Source of the DNA: Chloroflexota bacterium
Lineage (GTDB): Bacteria > Chloroflexota > Dehalococcoidia > Lucifugimonadales > JACPQL01
NCBI GenBank assembly: GCA_016190445.1
Contig: JACPQL010000028.1
Coordinates: 1 to 33,681, forward strand
Length of the DNA: 33,681 nucleotides
Direction: 5' to 3'
In this document: positions 15,374 through 22,004 of the stretch, one piece after another
Numbering within the stretch: position 1 is the first letter of the stretch
Layout of the letters: every line of letters begins with the position of its first letter
Notes under the pieces: model-generated
Database searches by the model: none
Seen by the model: the letters and a program-made list of their open reading frames with translations, nothing else
Told to the model about the DNA's origin: nothing
Program-made: the position numbers and the translations under genes

Positions 15374-15880
15374 ATGAGCTGGGCGCAGCGGATTGTAGAC
15401 CTCCTCAAAGCCCAAGACATACGCTTCATCGTATATGTGCCGGATATGGTCGTCTGGCAGGTGCTCCAGCTTATGGAGGAGGACCCCTTCTTCCACCTGG
15501 TGGCCGCCACCCGAGAGGAGGAGGCGCTGGGCATAGCCTCCGGGGCATACGCGGCCCGAAAGCGTAGTGCTGTGTTTATGCAGAGCAGCGGCTTCGGCAA
15601 CTGCCTCAACGCCCTGGGATCCCTGTGCATCCCCTATCGCATACCCTTTCCCATGTTCATCAGCCTGCGGGGTGAGTTGGGCGAGTTCAACATCGCCCAG
15701 GTGGCACTGGGCAGGGCCGTGGTGCCCATCCTCGACTCCCTGGCCCTCCAGCACTTCGCCCCGCGCACCGAGGCGGAGTTGGAGCCCATGGTGGACGGGG
15801 CCATCCGCCTCTGCTACAGCAGCCGGACGCCCGTGGCGGTGCTCCTGGCGCCCATGCTCACGGGAGGGAAACGTGGATAG
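15374..15880 (+). CDS. TPP-dependent decarboxylase alpha subunit (sulfopyruvate decarboxylase ComD-like)
   Basis: A 168-residue protein matching the N-terminal (PYR) half of thiamine-diphosphate decarboxylases. The TREEEALGIASGAYAA segment holds the conserved Glu that activates the cofactor. MQSSGFGNCLNALGSL matches the ComD/phosphonopyruvate-decarboxylase pattern, followed by a proline-rich IPFPMFISLRGELGEF strand. It must pair with the next gene, which carries the cofactor-binding half. The substrate is a 2-oxo acid such as sulfopyruvate or phosphonopyruvate, and the true one is not visible. ATG 15374 is chosen for AGGAG 7 bases upstream. The frame open further upstream is leader. It overlaps the next gene by 8 bp. 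Confidence 0.85.
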   Translation: MSWAQRIVDLLKAQDIRFIVYVPDMVVWQVLQLMEEDPFFHLVAATREEEALGIASGAYAARKRSAVFMQSSGFGNCLNALGSLCIPYRIPFPMFISLRGELGEFNIAQVALGRAVVPILDSLALQHFAPRTEAELEPMVDGAIRLCYSSRTPVAVLLAPMLTGGKRG

Positions 15881-16430
15881 GCTGGAGGCCACCCGTCTTC
15901 TGGTCGGCAAGCTCTCCAACGAGCCGGTCGTGGCCAACCTGGGCATGGCCACGCGTGACCTTTGCGCCGCCCAAGACCGGGACGCCAACTTCTACATGTG
16001 GGGCGCCATGGGACTCGCCTCCTCCGTGGGCCTGGGAGTGGCCCTGGCCACCCCTGACCGCAAGGTGGTCGTGCTGGACGGTGACGGCTCCATTCTCATG
16101 AACCTCGGCTCCCTGGCCACCATCGCCCGGGAGCGGCCCAGGAACCTGGTGCACGTGGTGTGCGACAACCAGCAGTGGGGAGAGACCGGCGGCCAGCCGA
16201 CCCACACCGCCACTGGCACCGACCTGGCGTCCGTAGCCAGGGGCGCAGGCATCTCCAAGGTGGCGTCAGCGAGCACCCTGGAGGAGTTGGGCAAGGTGAT
16301 GGACCGGGCGCTTAAGGAGGATGGCCCCTGGTGCGTCGTGGCCCGCATCGAGCCAGACACAGAACGCCCCACCATCAACCGCATCGAGCCCGAAGTGAAC
16401 CTCTGGCGGTTCCGGCGCACCTTCGAGTAG
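15873..16430 (+). CDS. TPP-dependent decarboxylase beta subunit (ComE-like)
   Basis: A 185-residue protein, the C-terminal (PP) half of the enzyme. The TPP and metal motif is seen as LDGDGSILMNLGSLATIA, then VCDNQQWGETGGQPTH, the usual GDG...N arrangement about 27 residues apart. GTG 15873 follows GGGAGGG and overlaps the alpha-subunit stop, which implies translational coupling and a 1:1 complex. Codons upstream in this frame (to 15567) are the shadow of the alpha gene. Together the two genes split what is one chain in many TPP decarboxylases. No coenzyme M biosynthesis genes are next to them, so the role is probably catabolic or in a different pathway. Confidence 0.87.
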   Translation: MDRLEATRLLVGKLSNEPVVANLGMATRDLCAAQDRDANFYMWGAMGLASSVGLGVALATPDRKVVVLDGDGSILMNLGSLATIARERPRNLVHVVCDNQQWGETGGQPTHTATGTDLASVARGAGISKVASASTLEELGKVMDRALKEDGPWCVVARIEPDTERPTINRIEPEVNLWRFRRTFE

Positions 16431-16439
16431 CACCTGCCC

Positions 16440-16949
16440 GTGCTGAGCTACCAGCAGATCAAGCACGCTCTGGCCTGGGAGCCACCCCTGCTCCAGGGCT
16501 ACGTGGACCTGGAGACCCAGCTACAACCCAACGGCTTCGATCTCTCCCTCGCCCAGATAGCCCGTTTCCTCTCGCCGGGCCGTATCGGCCCCACCAACCA
16601 GGAGCGTGTGCTATCCCGCACCGGGCCCCTCCCCTTCGACTCCGCCGGCTGGCTGCGGCTGTCCCTCGGCGCCTACCTGGTGACCTTCAACGAGGCGGTC
16701 CACCTCCCCCGCCATCTGATGGCCCTGGGCCGCCCCAGGTCCAGCCTGCTGCGCTGCGGCGTGACGGTGCACAACGCCGTGTGGGACGCCGGCTACAGCG
16801 GGCGCTCCCAGGCGCTGCTGGTGGTGTACAACCCGGATGGGGTGGAGCTGGCCCGCAACGCCCGCGTCATCCAGCTTGTCTTCCTGACCCTGGGCGAGGC
16901 AACGGAGGTCGGGTACGGTGGACGGTTCCAGGGCGAGAACTTGCGGTAA
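16440..16949 (+). CDS. dUTPase / dCTP-deaminase family protein
   Basis: A 169-residue protein. The N-terminus MLSYQQIKHAL...GYVDLETQLQPNGFDL is the pattern of the dCTP deaminase and archaeal-type dUTPase group. Nucleotide-site segments follow: RSSLLRCGV (motif II-like) and VHNAVWDAGYSGRSQALLVV, with the Asp-Ala-Gly-Tyr-x-Gly of motif III. The family is a homotrimer that removes dUTP or makes dUMP precursors to keep uracil out of DNA. The GTG start lies 10 bases after the decarboxylase stop, so it is likely in the same transcript, an odd pairing. Which of the two activities applies cannot be told by eye. Confidence 0.82.
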   Translation: MLSYQQIKHALAWEPPLLQGYVDLETQLQPNGFDLSLAQIARFLSPGRIGPTNQERVLSRTGPLPFDSAGWLRLSLGAYLVTFNEAVHLPRHLMALGRPRSSLLRCGVTVHNAVWDAGYSGRSQALLVVYNPDGVELARNARVIQLVFLTLGEATEVGYGGRFQGENLR

Positions 16950-16960
16950 AGCCCTGCTCC

Positions 16961-16990
16961 TTGCGCTGTCCCCTGCCCTGCCGGTACAGT
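16961..16990 (+). promoter_or_regulatory. Possible promoter of the ThiO-like gene
   Basis: TTGCGC (16961-16966), 18 bp, TACAGT (16985-16990). The -35 box is weak. The gene starts at 17061. Confidence 0.4.
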
Positions 16991-17060
16991 AAAGCAAGAC
17001 TCGCCGCATAGCCTGATGTTCAGACATCGCCGCCCAGCGGAGGAGGAGCAACCCAGCCCC

Positions 17061-18200
17061 ATGTCCAAGGCGCCAGACGTCATCATCGTTGGAGGCGGCA
17101 TCATCGGATGCCTCTCCGCCTACTTCCTCGGTAAACACGGCCTCACCTCCCTGGTCATCGAGAGGGACGCCATCGCCAGCCAGGCCTCGGGCGCCGCGGC
17201 GGGCCTGCTCACCCCGCTGGCCGAGTCCTCGGCACCGGGGGCGCTGACCGACCTGTGTATGGAGAGCCTCCGGCTGCACCGGGAGCTGGTGGGCCCCCTC
17301 ACCGAGGAGTCAGGGGTGGACTACCTCTTTGCCGACACCCCCATCCTCCGGCCCGCCTTCACTGAGGACGAGGAGAATGACCTTCGCCGCCAGTACCGCT
17401 GGCAGCAGAAGAGCGGCATGTCGGTGAGCTGGCTGGATGGCGATACCCTGCGGCGCATGAACACCTGGCTCCCGCCGGACATCCGTGGCGCCCTCTACTC
17501 CGACGTGGAGGCGCAGGTGGAGGCATACCGGCTGGTCATAGCCGCAGCCCAGGCGGCGGAGAAGCGGGGAGCCACCATACGCCAGGGGGAGGCGTCGGGG
17601 CTGGTGCGCCTGCCCCTGGCGGGCTCCCGGGCAACCGGCGTGCGCCTGGCCGACGGCTCCCAGGTGGAGGGCGGCGCGGTGCTCCTGGCCATGGGGCCAT
17701 GGTCCTGCTTCGCCGGAGAGTGGCTGGGGTTCCCCATCCCGGTGGAGCCCCTGCGCGGCCAGACCATAAAGCTGGCGCCTCCGCGCCCCATGCCGGAGTA
17801 CGCCATCTACCACGGCAGCTCCTACGTGCTCCCCAAGAAGGCCGGCTACCTGCTGGTCGGGACCACCGAGGAGCGGGCGGGCTTTGTGCGGCAGGTGACC
17901 CCTGAGGGCCAGGCCCAGATCATGAGGACCGTCCTCAGGGTGGCGCCCGTGCTCCAGGAGGCGCGGGTGATCGAGTCCTCCGCCTGCCTGCGTCCCCTCT
18001 CCCTGGACGAACTCCCCATCCTGGGCGCCGTGCCGGGGTGGGATGAGCTGTACATGGCCACGGGCCACGGCCGCAAGGGCATTCTGCTGAGCGTGGCCAC
18101 TGCCCGCTACATGGCCCAACTTATCGCCACCGGCCACTCCGACTACGACCTCTCCCCCTTCAGTGTCGAGCGGCTGGTGGAGCCCCGCCGCCGTTCCTGA
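17061..18200 (+). CDS. FAD-dependent amino-acid oxidase (glycine oxidase ThiO / DAO family)
   Basis: A 379-residue flavoprotein. The N-terminal dinucleotide-binding motif is VIIVGGGIIGCLSAYFL, followed by the acidic residue ending strand 2 (VIERD) and ASGAAAGLLTPLAE, typical of the DAO family. PLRGQTIKL and the C-terminal 'RPLSLDELPILG...GHGRKGILLS' are ThiO/DadA signatures. Members oxidise glycine, D-amino acids or sarcosine-like amines. In ThiO the product feeds thiamine synthesis, which would fit the neighbouring TPP enzyme, but this is inference. The ATG at 17061 is chosen from the Rossmann motif. The AGGAGG is rather far (about 14 bases). The last residues (HSDYDLSPFSVERLVEPRRRS) recur as short copies downstream at 18985-19059 and 19781-19883. 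Confidence 0.88.
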   Translation: MSKAPDVIIVGGGIIGCLSAYFLGKHGLTSLVIERDAIASQASGAAAGLLTPLAESSAPGALTDLCMESLRLHRELVGPLTEESGVDYLFADTPILRPAFTEDEENDLRRQYRWQQKSGMSVSWLDGDTLRRMNTWLPPDIRGALYSDVEAQVEAYRLVIAAAQAAEKRGATIRQGEASGLVRLPLAGSRATGVRLADGSQVEGGAVLLAMGPWSCFAGEWLGFPIPVEPLRGQTIKLAPPRPMPEYAIYHGSSYVLPKKAGYLLVGTTEERAGFVRQVTPEGQAQIMRTVLRVAPVLQEARVIESSACLRPLSLDELPILGAVPGWDELYMATGHGRKGILLSVATARYMAQLIATGHSDYDLSPFSVERLVEPRRRS

Positions 18201-18283
18201 GCTGAACAGCCGCCTTGACGCCGGCGCGGTCGGACCCCATCAGGCCCCACGAAACACTGGTCAGCCTTGGTGCCACCCAACAC

Positions 18284-18313
18284 GCCATTCTTACTCCATT
18301 ATGGTAGAATGGC
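18284..18313 (+). promoter_or_regulatory. Operator-like palindrome before the AbrB-VapC operon
   Basis: GCCATTC (18284-18290) and GAATGGC (18307-18313) form an inverted repeat about 14 bases before the antitoxin ATG. A TAGAAT box overlaps the right arm (18305-18310). AbrB-type antitoxins repress their own operon by binding such sites. Confidence 0.5.
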
Positions 18314-18326
18314 CTAGAGGTGCCAC

Positions 18327-18575
18327 ATGCTCGAAGTCAAGGCAAAGCTCGGCGAAGGTGGCAGGCTGGTCATCCCTGCCGAGTACCGCAAGAGCCTGGG
18401 CCTGAAGCCGGGCGACGAGGTGATCCTGGTCCTGGAGGAGGGAGAGGTCCGCCTCCTGACGCCACACCGGGCGGTCCGGCGCGCCCAGGCCCTGGTGCGT
18501 CGCTACGTTCCAGAGGGGCGGCGCCTGGCCGACGAACTGCTCCGAGAGCGGCGCGAAGAGGCGGCCCGTGCCTGA
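18327..18575 (+). CDS. AbrB/MazE-type (SpoVT-AbrB) antitoxin
   Basis: An 82-residue protein. The swapped-hairpin AbrB domain is at 1-47 (KLGEGGRLVIPAEYRKSLGLKPGDEVIL), followed by a basic and acidic helical tail that would bind the toxin. It binds DNA as a dimer and neutralises the PIN toxin encoded next. The 8-bp overlap with the toxin gene is typical of TA operons. The preceding gene is the ThiO-like oxidase, whose stop lies 126 bp upstream. Confidence 0.88.
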   Translation: MLEVKAKLGEGGRLVIPAEYRKSLGLKPGDEVILVLEEGEVRLLTPHRAVRRAQALVRRYVPEGRRLADELLRERREEAARA

Positions 18576-18909
18576 GGCAGTGCTGGACGCCTCGGCGCTG
18601 CTCGCCCTCCTGAACGCCGAGCCTGGCGCAGAGGTGGTGGCGGCGGCGCTCCCCCAGGCGGCCATCAGCGCCGTCAACCTCTCCGAGGTCGTTGCCAAGC
18701 TGGCCGATGCAGGAATGCCGGAAGCGGCTGTCCGGGAGGCCCTCCAGGGGCTGGCGCTGGACGTGGTGCCCTTCGATACCGACCAGGCCTACGAGGCGGG
18801 CCTGCTGCGCTCCTCCACCAGGGGTGTAGGGCTATCCCTGGGCGACCGGGCGTGCCTGGGCCTGGCCCGCAGGCTCAACGTCCCTGCGCTCACCGCCGAC
18901 CGGACGTGA
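18568..18909 (+). pseudogene. VapC-type PIN toxin, cut short by a TGA
   Basis: A 113-residue PIN-domain protein with the acidic active-site residues D7 (VLDASA), E40 (NLSEVVAKL), D93 (LGDRACLGLA) and D111 (LTADRT). VapC toxins cleave specific RNAs. The frame stops at TGA 18907-18909 in the place where family members carry 'TADRxW'. In the same frame, after this TGA, 13 more codons read EQLSLGAQVRAIR and reach a second TGA at 18949-18951. The natural toxin was therefore about 127 residues, and one TGG-to-TGA change has removed the last strand. The active site is kept but folding is doubtful. A functional short form or a sequencing error cannot be excluded. Confidence 0.8.
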
Positions 18910-18984
18910 GAGCAGCTCTCCCTGGGCGCCCAGGTGCGCGCAATCCGTTGACCCGGCCCCTGCCCCGGCAAAGAGCAACGCCGC

Positions 18985-19059
18985 CACTCGGACTACGACC
19001 TCTCCCCCTTCGGCGTGCAGCGCCTGGTGTCACCCAGGGCACGGCACAGAACTGCGTAG
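18985..19059 (+). pseudogene. Tail copy 1 of the ThiO-like gene 3' end
   Basis: In one frame this reads HSDYDLSPFGVQRLVSPR and so on, ending at TAG 19057-19059. It aligns to the end of the intact protein (HSDYDLSPFSVERLVEPR). The 21 bases at 18991-19011 are identical to 18141-18161. There is no start and no upstream part of the gene. It lies between the AbrB-VapC and VapBC operons. Confidence 0.85.
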
Positions 19060-19110
19060 CAGCCCCATGCCAGAGGGACTTGCAGAGAGCCAGCCCGTGC
19101 TGTATGCTTC

Positions 19111-19130
19111 ATGCGTATTCTAGATGCGTA
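19111..19130 (+). promoter_or_regulatory. Direct repeats upstream of the vapBC operon
   Basis: ATGCGTA occurs at 19111-19117 and 19124-19130, 17-36 bases before the GTG start. It may be the antitoxin operator. Confidence 0.4.
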
Positions 19131-19146
19131 CAGATGAGGTGTATTC

Positions 19147-19350
19147 GTGAGGCGCACGGTAGTGCTGGATGACAGGCTCCTGGAGGAGGCGCGCCAGGTC
19201 CTGGGCACCACGGGCATCCGCGAGACCATCGAGGCCGGGCTCAGAGAAGCGGTCCGGCGGCGTCGCCTGGAGGAGTTGCGCCGCTCCCTGGGAAAGGTAG
19301 ACCTGGACCTGACCCCAGAGGAACTGGCGAGGCTGCGGGATGAAGGCTGA
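19147..19350 (+). CDS. vapB: VapB-type antitoxin
   Basis: A 67-residue protein with an N-terminal strand RRTVVLDDRLLEEARQ, the VapB (DUF2191, RHH-like) pattern with TTGIRETIEAGLREAV. The acidic C-terminus (LTPEELARLRDEG) would fill the toxin site. It starts at GTG 19147. Its end overlaps the toxin start by 11 bp, so the two are translated together. Confidence 0.82.
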   Translation: MRRTVVLDDRLLEEARQVLGTTGIRETIEAGLREAVRRRRLEELRRSLGKVDLDLTPEELARLRDEG

Positions 19351-19756
19351 CCGCTTCCTGGTGGACACCTCCGCCTGGCTGGAGGTGCTCCCTCCCGGAA
19401 GAGGCGGCCACGCCCTCCGCCAGCGGGTAGACGATCTCCTGGCAGCGGACCTGGTGGCAACCACGGGCATGGTCCGGCTGGAGTTGCTGGGAGGCGCCCG
19501 CTCCGAGGAGGACTGGCGCCGCCTGGGCCAGCTCCTCTCCGCCCTTCACCCCCTGCCAGTGACCGAGGAGCACTGGAACGATGCCGCCAGGCTGGGCTTC
19601 CAGCTCCGCCGGCAGGGCATCGCCGTCCCCTTCACAGACCTGCTCATCGCGGCTGTTGCCATGGGGGCCGGGGCTGTGGTGCTACACCGCGACCGCCACT
19701 TCGACCTGGTGGCAGCCCACCTTCCTCTCCAGGTCGAAAGCCACGTCGGGGCATGA
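19340..19756 (+). CDS. vapC: VapC toxin (PIN-domain ribonuclease)
   Basis: A complete 138-residue PIN toxin with D9 (FLVDTSAWLE), E48 (VRLELLGG), D100 (FTDLLIAA) and D118/D122 (HRDRHFDLVA), all expected metal-binding acids. It cleaves RNA when not held by VapB. Full length and intact motifs contrast with the broken VapC 600 bp upstream. A short copy of the ThiO-like gene tail follows 24 bases after its stop. Confidence 0.88.
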   Translation: MKADRFLVDTSAWLEVLPPGRGGHALRQRVDDLLAADLVATTGMVRLELLGGARSEEDWRRLGQLLSALHPLPVTEEHWNDAARLGFQLRRQGIAVPFTDLLIAAVAMGAGAVVLHRDRHFDLVAAHLPLQVESHVGA

Positions 19757-19780
19757 CGTGCGGCCTGAGCGGCGACCCTC

Positions 19781-19883
19781 CTGAGCACGGCCACGACGCG
19801 CCACACGGCCCAGCTCATCGCCACCGGCCACTCCGACTACGACCTGGCGCCATTCGGAGTGCAGCGGCTGGTAGAGAAGGACG
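19781..19883 (+). pseudogene. Tail copy 2 of the ThiO-like gene 3' end
   Basis: It reads LSTATTRHTAQLIATGHSDY then DLAPFGVQRLVE in one frame. It aligns to the last 34 or so codons of the intact gene (LLSVATARYMAQLIATGHSD...). The 29 bases at 19817-19845 are identical to 18123-18151. The frame continues past the homology to TGA 19936. Upstream it hits a stop (19766-19768), so it is a remnant, not a gene. Both tail copies read GVQ where the intact gene reads SVE. Confidence 0.88.
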
Positions 19884-19925
19884 GCAGGAGTGGCAGAAGC
19901 AGCTTGGCCTCTCCAGGCTCACCTC

Positions 19926-20288
19926 CTACCAATTGAAGTGTAGCTCGATGAGACCACCGTCTTGCTCGTTGGGGCCGTCCACCCACGGGTCGTGGTCATC
20001 GTCTTGGGCGGCGGAGATGTCCAAGTCGTCGCGCCAGCCTTCCCACGGGAGCGACCGCACCCAAGCGAGGACTTCGGCCTTGGCCGTGGCGTCCAACCCC
20101 TTGTCCCCCGCAAACTCGTCCAGCATTTGGAGAACGTGGCGCTGGGTGAAGGGGCCCCAGTTGTTGCCGTCGCCGTGCATATAGCCGCTGCCGCTGGCCT
20201 CTATAGCCAGCTCCCAGACGAACTTGTATGCCCACCCGTGCGGCCTCGCCAGGTATTGAATGTGGATGATGCCGATGTCCAGGCCCAT
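19926..20288 (-). CDS. Hypothetical small acidic protein
   Basis: A 120-residue protein of unknown function. It begins MGLDIGIIHIQYL and ends with a very acidic stretch (AAQDDDHDPWVDG) and ELHFNW. It is rich in Trp and His. The ATG at 20288 is chosen because GGGGAG lies about 8 bases upstream. The longer frame to 20351 runs into the shared upstream region. It is divergent from the EVE-nuclease gene, with 129 bp between them, so the two may share regulation. I do not recognise a family. The start pattern 'MGLDIxI' is seen in various immunity or phage-linked small proteins, but that is not evidence of function. Confidence 0.6.
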   Translation of the reverse strand: MGLDIGIIHIQYLARPHGWAYKFVWELAIEASGSGYMHGDGNNWGPFTQRHVLQMLDEFAGDKGLDATAKAEVLAWVRSLPWEGWRDDLDISAAQDDDHDPWVDGPNEQDGGLIELHFNW

Positions 20289-20363
20289 CGTTGCTCCCCA
20301 GCCAGCGGTGGACCGGGACCTTACCGGACCACACACGGACTTGTCAAGCACTCTCCAGCAGAG

Positions 20364-20389
20364 TTCGGCTCGCGCCGAAGTGATATACT
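20364..20389 (+). promoter_or_regulatory. Palindrome and -10 box of the EVE-nuclease gene
   Basis: TTCGGC-TCGC-GCCGAA (20364-20379) is a perfect inverted repeat just before TATACT (20384-20389). It occupies the -10/-35 spacer, a position suited to a repressor. No good -35 is seen. Confidence 0.55.
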
Positions 20390-20417
20390 CCAGGCAAATC
20401 CTCTGAAGGAGTACACA

Positions 20418-21251
20418 TTGCCTCGTTGGTGGCTAGCCGTAGGGCGGCAGGATCAATGGCGCGTAGCCTTTCAGGAAGGCAATATATGGGGCCTCAAAGC
20501 TTCAGGCAGGCCAGCCATTATGTGGGACGTGCTCTCCGACGACGACAGGGTTCTTTTCTATGCCACCGTGCCCATAGCAAGTGTAATTGGTTACGGGACT
20601 ATCCGCAGGAAGTTTAAGCAAGACAAGCCACTATGGCCACAGGAGGTCAGCGAAAAGAAGGTCTTGTGGCCACTGCGGTTCGAGTTTGACATCGATCGGC
20701 TCCTCCCATTTGAACAGTGGCGCGAGAGCAAGGTTGACAGCCAAGCCTTGAGGACGCTTGCTCGCGGCGGCTTTCAGTCCGTCGAGGAGAATGTGGCGCT
20801 AGAGGCTATCCAGGCGCTTAGCCCTGTAGGAGCCACGGCTCAGCCGACCGCCTCTCAGCGGTCGCTCCACAACCAGCTTGTGGATCAATTGGTCGAGGCA
20901 GGGCAGTTGCAGCACTTCATCGCCGAGAAGGAATACCCTATCGACAATGAGCGGCTTGACGTTGTCTGGCGGCGGGTGGAACGCTCGGTACCCACCTTTG
21001 TCTTTGAAGTGCAAATCAGCGGTGACCTGTACCATGCGCTAGGCAAGCTCAAACACGCCTACGACCTGTGGAACAGCCGCATATTCTTGGTGGCCCAAGA
21101 ATCCGACCGCAAGGCCGCCGTATCACTGCTCTCTGGCACGTTCCACGAGATCCAGCCCGCGTTGCGTTTTGTAGAAGTCGAAAAGTTTACTAAGATATAC
21201 GAACTGAAGCGAAGCCTTAGGGATCTGGAGAAGGAACTGGGGTTACTTTAG
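20418..21251 (+). CDS. EVE-like domain fused to a PD-(D/E)XK nuclease
   Basis: A 277-residue protein. The N-terminal region (about 4-105) has the EVE/PUA-like pattern: W-x-x-A...Q-x-x-W-R, IWGLK, DDDRVLFYATVPIASVIGYG, then PLWP...WPLRFEF. EVE domains bind modified bases such as 5-methylcytosine. The C-terminal region (about 148-240) reads like a restriction-type nuclease core: E170/E172, D181 in RLDVVW, E197-x-Q199 in FVFEVQ, and K210/K212 in the next helix. Gln replaces the usual Lys of ExK. I infer a modification-dependent restriction enzyme (type IV-like). The start is TTG 20418, with AAGGAG 6-7 bases upstream. The stop TAG lies in a MITE-type end sequence. Neither half has been confirmed by alignment. 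Confidence 0.7.
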   Translation: MPRWWLAVGRQDQWRVAFQEGNIWGLKASGRPAIMWDVLSDDDRVLFYATVPIASVIGYGTIRRKFKQDKPLWPQEVSEKKVLWPLRFEFDIDRLLPFEQWRESKVDSQALRTLARGGFQSVEENVALEAIQALSPVGATAQPTASQRSLHNQLVDQLVEAGQLQHFIAEKEYPIDNERLDVVWRRVERSVPTFVFEVQISGDLYHALGKLKHAYDLWNSRIFLVAQESDRKAAVSLLSGTFHEIQPALRFVEVEKFTKIYELKRSLRDLEKELGLL

Positions 21252-21271
21252 CAGGGTTCAGCACCCTGCTG
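21250..21271. repeat. Collapsed MITE end fragment at the nuclease stop codon
   Basis: TAGCAGGG followed by TTCAGCACCCTGCTG looks like the left and right ends of the CTAGCAGG-type element joined with the interior lost. The TAG is the stop of the EVE-nuclease gene (21249-21251). On the other strand it supplies the TAA closing the phosphatase tail copy beside it. Confidence 0.6.
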
Positions 21272-21280
21272 CCCCGTCCC

Positions 21281-21370
21281 CCCATCCCTTCTCGCCCCAA
21301 AATACTCCCGCAGGCTCTCCAGGATGACGGGGCTGGGATTGGCCCGGGGGTAGGCGGCCCGCAGCCGCAA
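21281..21370 (-). pseudogene. Tail copy 2 of the dual-specificity phosphatase 3' end
   Basis: On the minus strand it reads LRAAYPRANPSPVILESLRE then YFGARRDGG. This matches the end of the intact phosphatase (LREAYPRANPSPVILDSLRE, YFAARRDG). The 35 bases at 21318-21352 are identical to 23403-23437. No upstream part of the gene is present. It lies just before the hicBA promoter. Confidence 0.88.
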
Positions 21371-21396
21371 AGACCTGTCCCACAGGATACTCCGGC

Positions 21397-21405
21397 TGCT
21401 ATAAT
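21397..21405 (+). promoter_or_regulatory. Extended -10 promoter of hicBA
   Basis: TGCTATAAT is a perfect extended -10 (TATAAT at 21400-21405). No clear -35 is seen. A CCTGT/ACAGG inverted repeat at 21374-21386 lies in the upstream region and could be the HicB operator. Confidence 0.7.
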
Positions 21406-21434
21406 AGCGTGCGAGGATGGCAAAGGAAAGCTTC

Positions 21435-21671
21435 ATGACACTACAGCGCACCATAAAAGCCTTTGTTCGCAAGGGGGAAAAGCGTTACGTCGCCGAGTGC
21501 GTTGAACTGGCTGTGGTAACCCAGGGCGAGACTGTGGACGAGACCCTGGCCAACCTTCAGGAAGCGGTGGCCCTCCATCTGAAGGGAGAGGACCCCGCCA
21601 ACTTCGGCCTGGCACCCAACCCCACTATCCTGGTGACTATGGAGTTGGAGCCTGTCGGTGCCCAGGCCTAG
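21435..21671 (+). CDS. hicB: HicB antitoxin
   Basis: A 78-residue protein with the HicB partial RNase-H-like pattern: VRKGEKRYVAECVELAVVTQGETVDETLANLQEAV, then a short C-terminus (ILVTMELEP). It binds HicA and may bind its promoter. It is a short form without an obvious added DNA-binding domain. ATG 21435 is chosen for AAAGGA 7-8 bases upstream. The ATG at 21417 has its Shine-Dalgarno too close. The antitoxin comes first and overlaps HicA by 14 bp. Confidence 0.88.
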   Translation: MTLQRTIKAFVRKGEKRYVAECVELAVVTQGETVDETLANLQEAVALHLKGEDPANFGLAPNPTILVTMELEPVGAQA

Positions 21672-21903
21672 ACGCCTCTCCGGCGACGACGTCCTGGCCA
21701 TTCTTGTCCAGCATGGGTTCAACGTCCACTCCCAACGGGGCAGTCACGTGAAACTGCGGCGCGTAACCTCGGCCGGAAGCATACAGACTCTCACCATCCC
21801 AAGGCACAGGGAACTAGACCCGGGGACGCTTCACGCCATATTCCGCCAGGCTTCGCGCTTTGTTCCCGAGGACGAGTTGCACAGAGACTTCTTCACCGAG
21901 TAA
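21658..21903 (+). CDS. hicA: HicA mRNA-interferase toxin
   Basis: An 81-residue protein with the HicA double-stranded RNA-binding-like fold pattern: LSGDDVLAILVQHGFNVHSQ, the catalytic His at about 30 in GSHVKL, then IPRHRELDPGTLHAIFRQA. It cleaves mRNA when not bound by HicB. It starts at GTG within the end of hicB. Complete. Confidence 0.9.
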   Translation: MPRPRRLSGDDVLAILVQHGFNVHSQRGSHVKLRRVTSAGSIQTLTIPRHRELDPGTLHAIFRQASRFVPEDELHRDFFTE

Positions 21904-22004
21904 CGGTTAGGGGAAGACACCCACGGACAAGCCCCCTCCATCAAGATGGAACTGGCCGGCGGGCCTCTGTGGACTCCGACCCCCCTACGGCGCGATGTTC
22001 GGCC

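Noticed and set aside
15567-15872. N-terminal extension of the TPP beta subunit
   Set aside because: This part is out of frame inside the alpha-subunit gene and is Trp/Ser/Arg-rich without homology features. The GTG at 15873 has a good Shine-Dalgarno.
18907-18909. TGA read as Trp or selenocysteine in VapC
   Set aside because: Other genes here end normally at TGA, with frames closing at natural C-termini. No selenocysteine insertion hairpin is evident.
19962-20417. N-terminal extension of the EVE-nuclease frame
   Set aside because: It covers the antisense of the small acidic gene, the promoter and the palindrome. TTG 20418 with AAGGAG gives the expected domain start.
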